Source: CAXTKD01 sp964244885
GTDB taxonomy: Bacteria > Pseudomonadota > Alphaproteobacteria > Sphingomonadales > Sphingomonadaceae
Reading direction: 5' to 3'
NCBI GenBank assembly: GCA_964244885.1
Contig: CAXTKD010000005.1
Location: 124,001 to 188,000 of the forward strand
DNA length: 64,000 bases
Position 1 is the stretch's first letter. Each line of letters starts with the position of its first letter. This document shows positions 42,215-51,366 of the stretch, piece after piece. The notes beneath the pieces were generated by a model. The model was not told the DNA's origin. It did no database searches and was given only the letters and a program-made list of their open reading frames with translations. Both the position numbers and the translations under genes were made by a program.

Positions 42215-42928
42215 TCAGGGCTTGGCGGGCTTGACCAGCTCGACATAGAGCCAGCCGCGCAGCGCCGACAGCGCGGGCGTCTTCATGATCACCTTCTCGT
42301 AGAGGCTGGCGACGAAGAACAGCGGGCCGCTGCGCTGGAACATCGATGGATATTGCGACAGGCGGTCGAAGCGCTCGATCGCGAAGCCCGCCTTTCTGGC
42401 GTGGCGCGCGACCTGGCGGCGATCGTTGGTGCGGTAGGCGGTGGGGAAGACATCGACCTCGTCGCGGCCCTCGAATTTCCGCACGATCGCGCCGTGCAGC
42501 CGGTTGGGGGTGAGGCGCGAGACGATCGAGACATAGTCCCAGCGGTTGGCGGTGAGGAAAATCCAGCGGCCGCCGGGCTTCAGCACGCGCCAGCTCTCGG
42601 CATAGATCGCGTCGGGATCGACGACATGCTCCATCACCGAGCGCGAGTAGACAAGGTCGACGCTGGCGTCGGCGAGCGGCAAGTGCGCGAGGTCGCACTG
42701 GTGGAGCTCGAGGTCGGCGTGGGGCTCCAAGGGGACGACGTCGACTCCGATGAGCTTCGCGCCCTTGCCTTCGAGCTCGCGGAGCGTCGGGGCGGTGTAG
42801 CCGCAGCCGGCGTCCAGGACGGTCATGCCGGGGGTGACGAGCGCGGCGAGGCGGTCGCGGAGGAGCTGATAGGGGTGGGTCTCGTGGCGCCAGAAGCGCT
42901 CGAAGGTCCAGTCGAGGAGCGAGGGCAT
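42215..42928 (-). CDS. Class I SAM-dependent methyltransferase
   Basis: A 237-residue methyltransferase: motif I TVLDAGCGYTAPTLRELEGK, motif II acidic residue in LIGVDVVPLEPH, motif IV YSRSVMEHVVDPDAIY and VLKPGGRWIFLTANRW. The C-terminal region (SQYPSMFQRSGPLFFVASLY) resembles Methyltransf_11 enzymes of polysaccharide or lipid clusters. The substrate is unknown. The ATG giving MPSLLDWTFERF is selected; an in-frame TTG farther upstream is less likely. Confidence 0.85.
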   Translation of the reverse strand: MPSLLDWTFERFWRHETHPYQLLRDRLAALVTPGMTVLDAGCGYTAPTLRELEGKGAKLIGVDVVPLEPHADLELHQCDLAHLPLADASVDLVYSRSVMEHVVDPDAIYAESWRVLKPGGRWIFLTANRWDYVSIVSRLTPNRLHGAIVRKFEGRDEVDVFPTAYRTNDRRQVARHARKAGFAIERFDRLSQYPSMFQRSGPLFFVASLYEKVIMKTPALSALRGWLYVELVKPAKP

Positions 42929-42997
42929 CAGCGGGTGTGGCGCTTGCGAGTGGTCGTCATGGGGAGAGGTATAAGGGGGAGTGAAGGCAAAAGAAAA

Positions 42998-43014
42998 GGC
43001 GGGCAAAGCCCGCC
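42998..43014. terminator. Family E hairpin upstream of the methyltransferase gene
   Basis: GGCGGGCAAAGCCCGCC followed by TTCGTCGGCC and later GCCGGCCGGAC, the same core and tail as at 15951-15969. A second small hairpin GATTGC/GCAATC (43089-43103) lies between it and the rho stop. The 201-base gap between the methyltransferase start and the rho stop otherwise holds no gene. It probably ends rho transcription coming from the right. Confidence 0.45.
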
Positions 43015-43129
43015 TTCGTCGGCCGGGTTCAGCGAGCTTCGCCGCTGACCCGCCGGCCGGACCGTCGCCGAGTCCGAAACCAGGCGGCGATTGCTTCGCA
43101 ATCCTCGTGCTGGCTTCGGCCGGCTCGGG

Positions 43130-44386
<1,257 letters not shown>

Positions 44387-44512
44387 GGGTCGTCCTGATT
44401 TTGAAAATTGGTCCGGAGCGGGGAGCGGCGGGGCCGCGCGTCGATGCCGGGAAAGGATAGAGCCCTCGAACGGGGCTTTGACGGGTTGCTTAGGGCTCAA
44501 GCGCGGGCGGTG

Positions 44513-44734
44513 TCAACGCCGATTCGAGCGATCCGGAGCGCCGCGCGTCAGCAGGATGGTGATGAGATAGGCAACGCCCGCGGCGACTGCAACCGCAACC
44601 GCTTGCCAAGTGTGGCCGAGAAAATGCGTCGAGCCGAGGATGGCGGCGATCAGCAGGCCGGTCGCGACCCAGCCTTCCCAGCTGCACGGCGTCCAGCCGA
44701 TGCCGCGGACCTTGGGGCGGAACCACGGGCGCAT
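44513..44734 (-). CDS. Small membrane protein between hemJ and rho
   Basis: A 73-residue protein with two predicted membrane helices (GWVATGLLIAAILGSTHFL and AVAVAVAAGVAYLITILL) and a basic, Arg-rich C-terminus. The N-terminal motif MRPWFRPKVRGIGWTP with GW..CSWEGW looks conserved rather than random. It is translationally coupled to hemJ by TGATG. No function is assigned; position suggests an accessory role near the HemJ membrane enzyme. Confidence 0.65.
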   Translation of the reverse strand: MRPWFRPKVRGIGWTPCSWEGWVATGLLIAAILGSTHFLGHTWQAVAVAVAAGVAYLITILLTRGAPDRSNRR

Positions 44735-45174
44735 CAGAACGGCCTGACGATGACGAGGATGACGATGGCGATGGTCGCAATTCCGGGGACTTCATTGAGC
44801 AGGCGCAGCGTCTTCTCGCTGTAGGGCCGCTCGCCGCGCGCGAAGGCCTTGCGGGCGGCGGAGAGCCAGCCGTGATAGGCGGAGAGCGCGAGGACGACGG
44901 TCATCTTGGCGATCAGCCAGCCCTGGCCGAAGCCGATGTTGGCGGCGAGGCTGAGGCCGAGCAGCCAGACCATGATCATCGCCGGGTTGATGATGATGCG
45001 GATCAGGCGGCGCTCGCGCTCGACCCAGGCGGCGTCCTCCGGCGAGCCGACGGCGGATTGCGAATGATAGGCGAGGAAGCGCGGCAGCATGAACATGCCC
45101 GCGATCCAGAAGATCGCGAAGATCACGTGCGCGGCCTTGACCCAGGGGTAGGCGGCGCCGAGCCAGCCGATCAT
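44734..45174 (-). CDS. hemJ: Protoporphyrinogen oxidase HemJ (CopD-like)
   Basis: A membrane haem-biosynthesis enzyme, 146 aa with four predicted helices, converting protoporphyrinogen IX to protoporphyrin IX. The signature WVKAAHVIFAIFWIAGMFML with its essential His, then PRFLAYH, RRLIRIIINPAMIMVWLLGL and WLIAKMTVVLALSAYHGWL (second conserved His) fit HemJ. It lies downstream of hemE on the same strand, consistent with haem synthesis. A family C repeat separates the two. Confidence 0.93.
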   Translation of the reverse strand: MIGWLGAAYPWVKAAHVIFAIFWIAGMFMLPRFLAYHSQSAVGSPEDAAWVERERRLIRIIINPAMIMVWLLGLSLAANIGFGQGWLIAKMTVVLALSAYHGWLSAARKAFARGERPYSEKTLRLLNEVPGIATIAIVILVIVRPF

Positions 45175-45232
45175 AGAATGCGTCCGTTAGAGTCCATCGC
45201 GCCGCTTTTATCAGCCTCGCCGCTTACACCAA

Positions 45233-45318
45233 CCTCCGTTCGTGGTGAGCTTGTCGAACCACGAGGTCGCGCGGGCCGAGCGACCACGTCCTTCGACAAG
45301 CTCAGGACGAACGGGGAG
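45233..45318. repeat. Family C palindromic repeat overlapping the hemE 3' end
   Basis: CCTCCGTTCGTGGTGAGC then TTGTCGAACCACGAG, paired with CCACGTCCTTCGACAAG then CTCAGGACGAACGGGGAGG. It is the third full copy of the family. The right arm runs into the hemE reading frame and provides its last residues (PPPRSS) and TGA stop, so it appears to have inserted at the gene end and replaced the native stop. Confidence 0.88.
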
Positions 45319-46345
45319 GTGGAGTCGATCTCAATGCCTTCAGCAACTGCTCGACGTGGGCGATCGGCGTGTCCTGCAGGATGCCGTGGCCGAGGTTGAA
45401 GACGTGCGGGCGGGTCGGGAAGGCGTGGCGGATTCGCGCGATGGCGGCGTCGAGCGAGGCTCCGCCGGCGATGAGGGCGAGAGGGTCGAGGTTGCCCTGC
45501 ACGGGCAGGTTGGCGGGGAGGGCGCTGTCGGCCCAGAGCGGGTCGACGGTCTCGTCGAGTCCGACGGCGTCGATTCCGGTCGCCTCGGCATAGCGGACGA
45601 GCTTCGCGCCGGCGCCTTTGGGGAAGCCGATCACCGGGACTTGCGGATGATGGGACTTGAGCGCGGAGACGATGGCGGCGGTCGGGGCGATCACCCAGGC
45701 GTCGAACTGCGCCGGGCTGAGCGTGCCGGCCCAGCTGTCGAACAGCTGGACAGCCATCGCGCCGGCCGCGATCTGGCCCGAGAGATAATCGACGGTGACG
45801 CCGACGATCGCGTCGATCAGGCGGCCGAAGGCGGTGGGGTCGCGGTAGGCGAGGCGGCGGGTCTCGGCCTGGTCCTTCGAGCCTTGGCCCGCGACCATGT
45901 AGGTCGCGACGGTCCACGGGCTGCCGGCAAAGCCGAGCAGCGTCGTCTCGGGCGGGATCGCCGCGGCGACCCTGGCGACGGTTTCGTAGATCTTGGCGAG
46001 ATACGCCGGCGCGGGGGTCAGCGCGCTGAAGTCGGCATCGAGAAGCGGCGGCACGAGGCGCGGGCCTTCGCCGGGGCCGAAGCTCAGGTCCTGGCCCATG
46101 GCGTGGGGGACGATCAGGATGTCGGAGAACAGGATCGCGCCGTCCATGCCGAAGCGGCGGATCGGCTGGAGCGTGATCTCGCACGCCGCGTCGGCATCAT
46201 AGACGAGGTTCAGGAAGCCGCCCTTGTCGGCGCGAAGCGCGCGGTATTCGGGCAGGTAGCGCCCGGCCTGGCGCATGAGCCAGACCGGGGGGGGGTCGCG
46301 CCGCTCGCCCTTGAGGACGGCCAGCAGGGGACGGTCGGGCGCCAC
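45302..46345 (-). CDS. hemE: Uroporphyrinogen decarboxylase
   Basis: Decarboxylates uroporphyrinogen III to coproporphyrinogen III. 347 aa. The signature PPVWLMRQAGRYLPEYRALR is near residues 20-39, followed by FSDILIVPHAMGQDL, LLGFAGSPWTVATYM, FDSWAGTLSP and FNLGHGILQDTP. GTG start, with AAGGAAG six bases upstream. The usual C-terminus would be near LLKALRS; the extra TPPPRSS comes from a family C repeat. The gene reads away from the predicted replication origin, as hemE does in Caulobacter. Confidence 0.97.
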   Translation of the reverse strand: MAPDRPLLAVLKGERRDPPPVWLMRQAGRYLPEYRALRADKGGFLNLVYDADAACEITLQPIRRFGMDGAILFSDILIVPHAMGQDLSFGPGEGPRLVPPLLDADFSALTPAPAYLAKIYETVARVAAAIPPETTLLGFAGSPWTVATYMVAGQGSKDQAETRRLAYRDPTAFGRLIDAIVGVTVDYLSGQIAAGAMAVQLFDSWAGTLSPAQFDAWVIAPTAAIVSALKSHHPQVPVIGFPKGAGAKLVRYAEATGIDAVGLDETVDPLWADSALPANLPVQGNLDPLALIAGGASLDAAIARIRHAFPTRPHVFNLGHGILQDTPIAHVEQLLKALRSTPPPRSS

Positions 46346-46627
46346 GCAATCTTCCTTAAAGTCTTTAATGAGAGAAGGTAGTGAAGGTTGTAGGGCCGGC
46401 GGGAATCGGGGTTTAGCGCCGCGCCCCCGGACTTGCCAACATCGCGAGCCCGAACGACTCGCGAGAGTCCTGCGAGTCGCGCCACTTCTCCCCGTTGTTC
46501 ACAGGTGGGAGCGGGATTCGATCCCCTTGTGGATGGACTGTTGATGGCCTGTCCGCGATTCCCGGCGACCGGCGCGCTTGCCGGTTGACCGACTGCCCCC
46601 TAAGCCTTGGCGCACAGGCTTATCCCC
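46346..46627. other. oriC: Predicted chromosomal replication origin (oriC)
   Basis: This gap separates divergent hemE and the DUF299 gene, the exact setting of the Caulobacter crescentus origin. It holds DnaA-box-like nonamers TTATCCCCA (46620-46628, 8 of 9 to TTATCCACA), TGTGGATGG (46528-46536, 7 of 9 on the minus strand) and TTGTTCACA (46495-46503, 7 of 9). An A/T-rich stretch next to hemE (46348-46392, with CCTTAAAGTCTTTAATG) is a candidate unwinding element. Six GANTC sites lie between 46403 and 46561. Assignment is by synteny plus these motifs. Confidence 0.8.
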
Positions 46628-47452
46628 ATGCAACTTCACCTCCATCTCGTGTCGGACTCGACCGGCGAAACCTTGGAATCGATCGCCAAGGCCGGCCTCG
46701 CGCAGTTCGAGGGCGTCGAGGCGGTCAAGCACTTCTGGCCGATGGTCAGGAGCGAGGGCCATCTCGACCGGGTGATCGAGGAGATCGCCAAGCGACCGGG
46801 GCTGGTGATCTACACGCTGGTCAATGATGCCGTCCGGGGCCGGCTGGAGCGGCGGATGCACGCGCTCGACCTGCCGGCGGTGGCGGCGCTCGATCCGGTG
46901 ATGGCGGGGCTGTCGCGAGTGCTCGGGCAGGTGGCGAAGCAGCGGCCTGGGCGGCAGCACATGATGGACGCCGCCTATTTCGCGCGCGTCGACGCCATCC
47001 ACTGGACGATCGCGCACGACGACGGCCAGGGCTGGGAGGAGTGGGAGGAGGCCGACATCCTGCTCGCCGGGGTGTCGCGAAGCTCGAAGACGCCGACCTC
47101 GATCTACCTCGCCAACCGGGGTTTCAAGACCGCCAACATCCCGCTGGTGCCTGAAAGCCCGCCGCCGGCGATGCTCTATAGGCTGCACGCGCCACTCGTC
47201 GTGGGTCTGACAGCGAGTCCCGACCGGCTGATCCAGATCCGCCGCAACCGCTTGATCCACCTCGGGTCGAGCGACGAGACCGGCTACGTCGATCCCGAGA
47301 CGGTGGCGATGGAGACGGCGTTCGCGCGGCGAATCTTCGCCGACAACGACTGGCCGGTGATCGACGTGACCCGGCGCTCGATCGAGGAGACCGCGGCGGC
47401 GATCATCAACCTCCACCAGAAGCGCATGGAGAGCGGCCTTGTCCCGGCCTGA
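46628..47452 (+). CDS. ppsR: Pyruvate, water/phosphate dikinase regulatory protein (DUF299)
   Basis: A bifunctional kinase/pyrophosphorylase that switches PEP synthase or pyruvate phosphate dikinase off and on. 274 aa: LHLVSDSTGETLESIAKAGL at the N-terminus, LDPVMAGLSRVLG, and the P-loop-like GVSRSSKTPTSIYLANRG (148-165), then KTANIPLVPE and the C-terminal DVTRRSIEETAAAI. The ATG at MQLHLHL is preferred to an upstream in-frame alternative. It abuts the predicted origin; a DnaA-box-like TTATCCCCA overlaps its start codon. Confidence 0.93.
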   Translation: MQLHLHLVSDSTGETLESIAKAGLAQFEGVEAVKHFWPMVRSEGHLDRVIEEIAKRPGLVIYTLVNDAVRGRLERRMHALDLPAVAALDPVMAGLSRVLGQVAKQRPGRQHMMDAAYFARVDAIHWTIAHDDGQGWEEWEEADILLAGVSRSSKTPTSIYLANRGFKTANIPLVPESPPPAMLYRLHAPLVVGLTASPDRLIQIRRNRLIHLGSSDETGYVDPETVAMETAFARRIFADNDWPVIDVTRRSIEETAAAIINLHQKRMESGLVPA

Positions 47453-48044
47453 GCTCGTCCTCGCGTCGCAAAGCGCCGCTCGGAGGGCGATGCTGACGGC
47501 GGCGGGGGTGACGTTCGAGGCGCTGTCGCCGAACGTCGATGAGAGCGAATTGAAAGGGGCGTTCTTGGCGGAGGGGCGGACGGCGCGCGACATCGCCGAC
47601 GCGCTTGCCGAGGTGAAGGCGGTCAAGCTGTCGCGGAAATTGCCGGGCGCGCTGGTGCTCGGCGCCGACCAGGTGCTGGTGACCGAGGACGGCGCGATGC
47701 TCGACAAGCCGAGGGACCGGGCGGAAGCGGCGGCGCAGCTCCGGCTGCTCGCGGGCAAGGAGCACCGCCTGATCTCGGCGGCGGTGGTGGCGGAGAACGG
47801 CACGCCGGTATGGCGGGTGGTCGACAGCGCCAAGCTGACGATGCGGACGTTCGGGGACGGGTTTCTGGAAGGGTATCTCGATGCGGAGGGCGACGCGCTG
47901 CTCGGCTGCGTCGGCGGCTATCGGCTCGAAGGCCTCGGCGCGCAGCTGTTCGCCAAGGTCAGCGGCGACCATTTCACCGTCCTCGGCCTGCCGCTTCTGG
48001 CGGTGCTCGATTATCTGCGGGTGCGGGGAGTGATGGCGGCGTGA
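47439..48044 (+). CDS. maf: Maf-family nucleotide pyrophosphatase
   Basis: Hydrolyses non-canonical or canonical nucleoside triphosphates, linked to septation and housecleaning. The 201-residue protein begins PELVLASQSAARRAMLTAAG, with LVLGADQVLVTEDGAMLDKP (general base Asp region) and the C-terminal LLGCVGGYRLEGLGAQLF. The start is a TTG inside the last codons of ppsR (overlap of 14 bases) with GGAG seven bases upstream; no ATG fits. Part of ppsR-maf-aroE-coaE-dnaQ. Confidence 0.92.
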   Translation: MSRPELVLASQSAARRAMLTAAGVTFEALSPNVDESELKGAFLAEGRTARDIADALAEVKAVKLSRKLPGALVLGADQVLVTEDGAMLDKPRDRAEAAAQLRLLAGKEHRLISAAVVAENGTPVWRVVDSAKLTMRTFGDGFLEGYLDAEGDALLGCVGGYRLEGLGAQLFAKVSGDHFTVLGLPLLAVLDYLRVRGVMAA

Positions 48045-48895
48045 GCGCGCTTCCTCCTTCCGCGGGTATTATAGGCTGGCCGGTGGCTCACTCGAAATCG
48101 CCGGCGATTCACCGTTTCTGGCTGGGCAGGCTCGGGCTCGACGGCGACTACGGGCGCTTTCCGGTGGTGCCCGAGAATCTCGGTGCGGCAATAAAGGCGC
48201 TGCCGACGCTTGGCTTGCGGGGTGTCAACGTCACGGTGCCGCACAAGCAGGCGGTGATTCCGTTCCTCGATCGGCTCGACCCCCTCGCCGCGAAGATCGG
48301 CGCGGTCAATACCGTGGTCGTCGAGGAGGGGGCGCTGGTCGGCTACAATACCGACGCGGCGGGTTTCCTCGAGCCGCTTGGGCCGCTGCTGCGCGACCGG
48401 CATCTGTATCGCATGGCGCGGGTGCTTGGCGCGGGCGGCGCGGCGCGGGCGGTGGCGCATGCGCTGTGGAGCGAGGGGTTCGATCTGGTGATCGCGGCGC
48501 GTGACGTCTCCAAGGCCACGGCGCTTCGCGCCGAGTTCGACGCCGAGGACAATCGCACTTGCGCGCTCGATCATTTCGCGGCGCCGACCGATTTCGCCTT
48601 CGACAACCGCGCCGGCATCCTCGACCTTATCGTCAACACCACGCCGCTCGGCATGACCGGCCAGCCGCCCCTCGCCTTCGACTTCAGCCATGCGCCGCCG
48701 GGGGCAGTGGTTTACGACGCGGTCTATGCGCCCTTGGAGACGCCGCTGCTCCGCGAGGCGCGCGTGCGCGGGCATCCGGTGATCGACGGGCTGTCGATGC
48801 TGATCGGCCAGGCGGCGGCGGCGTTCGAGAAGTTCTTTGGCGAGCCGGCGCCGCGCGAGCATGACGCCGAGCTTCGGGCCATGCTCACCGCATGA
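48041..48895 (+). CDS. aroE: Shikimate dehydrogenase
   Basis: Reduces 3-dehydroshikimate with NADPH in aromatic amino-acid synthesis. 284 aa: the substrate pocket GIIGWPVAHSKSPAIHRFWL, GVNVTVPHKQAVIPFLD with catalytic Lys, GAVNTVVVEEGALVGYNTDA, the Rossmann loop VLGAGGAARAVAHAL, NTTPLGMTGQPPL and the closing DGLSMLIGQAAAAFEKFFGE. GTG start overlapping the maf stop (GTGA); the stop overlaps the coaE ATG. Confidence 0.96.
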   Translation: MSALPPSAGIIGWPVAHSKSPAIHRFWLGRLGLDGDYGRFPVVPENLGAAIKALPTLGLRGVNVTVPHKQAVIPFLDRLDPLAAKIGAVNTVVVEEGALVGYNTDAAGFLEPLGPLLRDRHLYRMARVLGAGGAARAVAHALWSEGFDLVIAARDVSKATALRAEFDAEDNRTCALDHFAAPTDFAFDNRAGILDLIVNTTPLGMTGQPPLAFDFSHAPPGAVVYDAVYAPLETPLLREARVRGHPVIDGLSMLIGQAAAAFEKFFGEPAPREHDAELRAMLTA

Positions 48896-49491
48896 TCGTC
48901 CTCGGCCTCACCGGCTCGATCGGCATGGGCAAGTCGACCGTCGCCACCATGTTCCGGCAGCTTCGAGTCCCGGTCTTCGACGCCGACGCGGTGGTGCGGC
49001 GGTTGCAAGGGCCGGGCGGGAAGGCGCTCGCCGGCATCGAGGCGCTGTTCCCGGGAACGACCCACGGCGGCGGGCTGCACCGCGACAGGCTCGGCGCGCA
49101 GGTGTTCGGCAATGCCGAAGCGTTGGGAAAGCTGGAGCGGCTGATCCATCCCTTGGTCGGGGTGGAGCAACTGGCCTTCCTCAAGCGGCATGCGCGGCAC
49201 CCCATCGTGGTGCTCGACATCCCGTTGCTGTTCGAGGGCGAGGGCTGGAAAAAGGTTGATGCGACGATTGTCGTCTCGGCCCCGGCGCGGGTGCAGCGGG
49301 CACGGGTGCTGAAGCGGCCGGGGATGACGGCGGCCAAGTTCGACGCCATTCTCGCCAAGCAGATGCCCGACGCGGAGAAGCGCGCGCTCGCCGATTTCGT
49401 CATTCCGACGGGGCTCGGCCGCGCGCTGACGCGGACCACGGTTCGTCGCCTGGTCGCTTGCCTTCGGGCCAGCGGAGTCGCACATGGCTAG
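48892..49491 (+). CDS. coaE: Dephospho-CoA kinase
   Basis: The last step of coenzyme A synthesis. 199 aa with P-loop LTGSIGMGKSTVATMF at 6-21, VFDADAVVRRLQGPGG, HPLVGVEQLAF, VLDIPLLFEGEGW and the lid region VSAPARVQRARVLKRPGMT, all standard. ATGA overlap with aroE, and only two bases to the dnaQ start. Confidence 0.96.
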   Translation: MIVLGLTGSIGMGKSTVATMFRQLRVPVFDADAVVRRLQGPGGKALAGIEALFPGTTHGGGLHRDRLGAQVFGNAEALGKLERLIHPLVGVEQLAFLKRHARHPIVVLDIPLLFEGEGWKKVDATIVVSAPARVQRARVLKRPGMTAAKFDAILAKQMPDAEKRALADFVIPTGLGRALTRTTVRRLVACLRASGVAHG

Positions 49492-49493
49492 TC

Positions 49494-50168
49494 ATGCGTG
49501 AAATCATTTTCGATACCGAGACCACGGGACTGTCGCCGCTCGACGGGCACCGGCTGGTCGAGATCGGCTGCATCGAGATCGTCCACAAGGTCGAGACCGG
49601 CCGGCACTTCCATGCCTATGTGAACCCCGAGCGGCCGATGCCGCGCGAGGCGCACGCGGTCCACGGCCTCAGCGACGAGTTCCTCGCCGACAAGCCGTGC
49701 TTCCACGAGATCGTCGACGACTTCCTGGGCTTCATCGGCGACTCGCCGCTCGTCGCGCACAACGCGATGTTCGACCTGGGCTTCCTCAACCACGAGCTCC
49801 GCAAGTGCCGCCGCCCGGCGATCTTCATCGAGCGGATGGTCGACACGCTGCAGATCGCGCGCTCGAAGCTGCCGGGCGCCAAGCACAGCCTCGATGCGCT
49901 CTGCGACCGCTACAACGTCGACAAGTCGGCGCGCGACAAGCACGGCGCGCTGCTCGACGCCCGGCTCCTCACCTGCGTTTACGTGGAGCTGACCGGCGGG
50001 CGGCAGCTCGGCATGGAATTGGGCTCGGTCGAGGCGGCGCCGGCGGTCAGCGAGGCCTATGAGCGGGTGATGCACGCGGCGCGGCTTCACAACGCCTCGG
50101 CGCACGAACTGGAGCGTCACCGCGCGATGGTGGCGACGCTCAAGGACCCTGTCTGGTTGCTTCCGTAG
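49494..50168 (+). CDS. dnaQ: DNA polymerase III, epsilon subunit (3'-5' proofreading exonuclease)
   Basis: The proofreading subunit of the replicase. 224 aa: ExoI MREIIFDTETTGLSPLDGH (Asp7, Glu9), ExoII VAHNAMFDLGFLNHEL, and ExoIII HGALLDARLLTCVYVEL (HxAxxD), the DEDDh set. The ATG is chosen over an upstream in-frame start within coaE. The C-terminal polymerase-binding tail is short, as in other Alphaproteobacteria. Confidence 0.96.
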   Translation: MREIIFDTETTGLSPLDGHRLVEIGCIEIVHKVETGRHFHAYVNPERPMPREAHAVHGLSDEFLADKPCFHEIVDDFLGFIGDSPLVAHNAMFDLGFLNHELRKCRRPAIFIERMVDTLQIARSKLPGAKHSLDALCDRYNVDKSARDKHGALLDARLLTCVYVELTGGRQLGMELGSVEAAPAVSEAYERVMHAARLHNASAHELERHRAMVATLKDPVWLLP

Positions 50169-50214
50169 GCTTCAGGCAACTCTCGTTGACTTCGGGGGTT
50201 AGCAATCCCAGTGC

Positions 50215-50230
50215 GCCCGCCTCGGCGGGC
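50215..50230. terminator. Hairpin between dnaQ and hpf
   Basis: A perfect 16-base palindrome GCCCGCCTCGGCGGGC lies 46 bases after the dnaQ stop and 20 bases before the hpf start. It may end dnaQ transcription or form part of the hpf leader. No T tract follows. A TTGACT (50185-50190) precedes it, but no convincing -10 was seen. Confidence 0.4.
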
Positions 50231-50250
50231 CTCCAGCCGAAAGGACCATC

Positions 50251-50841
50251 ATGGATATCCGCGTTTCAGGGCACCAGGTCGACGTCGGCAGCGCCTTCAA
50301 GAGCCACGCGACGACCCGCATGCAGGCGATCGCCGACAAGCATTTTTCGCGCGCCGTTTCGGCCAACGTGACGCTCGGCAACGGGCCGCACGACAACGGC
50401 TTCGTCTGCGATATCTTTATGCCGGTGGCGCAGGGGCTGGTGCTCAAGGGCTCGGGGCGAAGCGCAGGCGAGGCGAACCAGGCGTTCGACGCCGCCGCCG
50501 AGCGGATCGAGAAGCAACTGCGCCGCTATACGCGCCGGCTGAAGGACCGCCATAGTCCGGGCGCCGCGAGCCGCGCCGACAATGGCGCGGGCGGCTATGA
50601 GTTCAATGCCGGCTATACCATCTTCGAGAGCAACGAGGCCGAGGAGCCGTCGGACAACCCGGTGGTCGTCGCCGAGACCAAGGCCGATATCCCGGTCGCC
50701 AGCGTTTCCGACGCGGTGATGATGCTTGACCTTCGCAACACCACCGCCTTGCTGTTCAAGAATGGCCAGACCGGGGTGCTCAACATGGTCTACCGCCGCG
50801 AGGACGGGAACATCGGCTGGGTCGAGCCGGGCAAGAGCTGA
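50251..50841 (+). CDS. hpf: Ribosome hibernation promoting factor, long form
   Basis: Binds 30S subunits and dimerises 70S ribosomes in stationary phase. 196 aa: the N-terminal RaiA/HPF domain MDIRVSGHQVDVGSAFKSHA and FDAAAERIEKQLRRYTRRLK, a variable linker with GGYEFNAGYTIFE, and the C-terminal dimerisation domain (MMLDLRNTTALLFKNGQTG, NMVYRREDGNIGWVEP). This is the long type of Alphaproteobacteria. It is followed after 25 bases by ptsN, a common pair. Confidence 0.96.
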   Translation: MDIRVSGHQVDVGSAFKSHATTRMQAIADKHFSRAVSANVTLGNGPHDNGFVCDIFMPVAQGLVLKGSGRSAGEANQAFDAAAERIEKQLRRYTRRLKDRHSPGAASRADNGAGGYEFNAGYTIFESNEAEEPSDNPVVVAETKADIPVASVSDAVMMLDLRNTTALLFKNGQTGVLNMVYRREDGNIGWVEPGKS

Positions 50842-50866
50842 CCGGCCCCATTTAGAAGCAGTAGCG

Positions 50867-51343
50867 ATGGAATTGCGTGATTTCCTGGTGCCGGGAGCGG
50901 TGATCGCCGCGCTCAAAGCCGCGTCGAAGAAGCAGCTGATCCAGCAGCTCGCCGCCGCCGCCGCGCCGCTCGCGGGCGTCGACGCGGCGCGGATTGTCGA
51001 GCTGGTGATGGAGCGCGAGCGGCTGGGCTCGACGGGCTTCGGCGGCGGTATCGCCATCCCGCACGGCAAGCTGGCCGGGCTGCCCCGCGTGATCGGGCTG
51101 TTCGCGCGGCTGGAGGATCCTGTCGACTATGACGCGCTCGACAAGCGGCCGGTTGACCTCGCCTTCCTGCTGCTGGCGCCCGAGGGTGCGGGAGCCGACA
51201 ATCTGAAGGCGCTGGCACGGGTCAGCCGGACCTTCCGCGACCTCGCCTTGGTCGAGAAGCTTAGGGGTTCCACCTCGGCCGATGCGCTCTATGCTATGCT
51301 GGTCGACGCCGGGCACGACGCGGTCGGAAGCCGCGCCGCCTGA
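50867..51343 (+). CDS. ptsN: PTS IIA-like nitrogen regulatory protein PtsN (EIIA-Ntr)
   Basis: A phosphocarrier of the nitrogen-related PTS; in Alphaproteobacteria it influences the stringent response and potassium handling. 158 aa: the phosphorylatable His66 in GFGGGIAIPHGKLAGLPRVI, FARLEDPVDYDALDKRPVDL and LLLAPEGAGADNLKALARVS. The ATG follows a weak AGCAGTAGCG site. It is probably cotranscribed with hpf. Confidence 0.94.
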   Translation: MELRDFLVPGAVIAALKAASKKQLIQQLAAAAAPLAGVDAARIVELVMERERLGSTGFGGGIAIPHGKLAGLPRVIGLFARLEDPVDYDALDKRPVDLAFLLLAPEGAGADNLKALARVSRTFRDLALVEKLRGSTSADALYAMLVDAGHDAVGSRAA

Positions 51344-51366
51344 CGCGCACGGGCGGGAGTGAGCGC

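Noticed and set aside
46348..46392. A CtrA-type TTAA-N7-TTAA site in the origin gap
   Set aside because: TTAA occurs twice but with five bases between, not seven, so a CtrA site is not supported.
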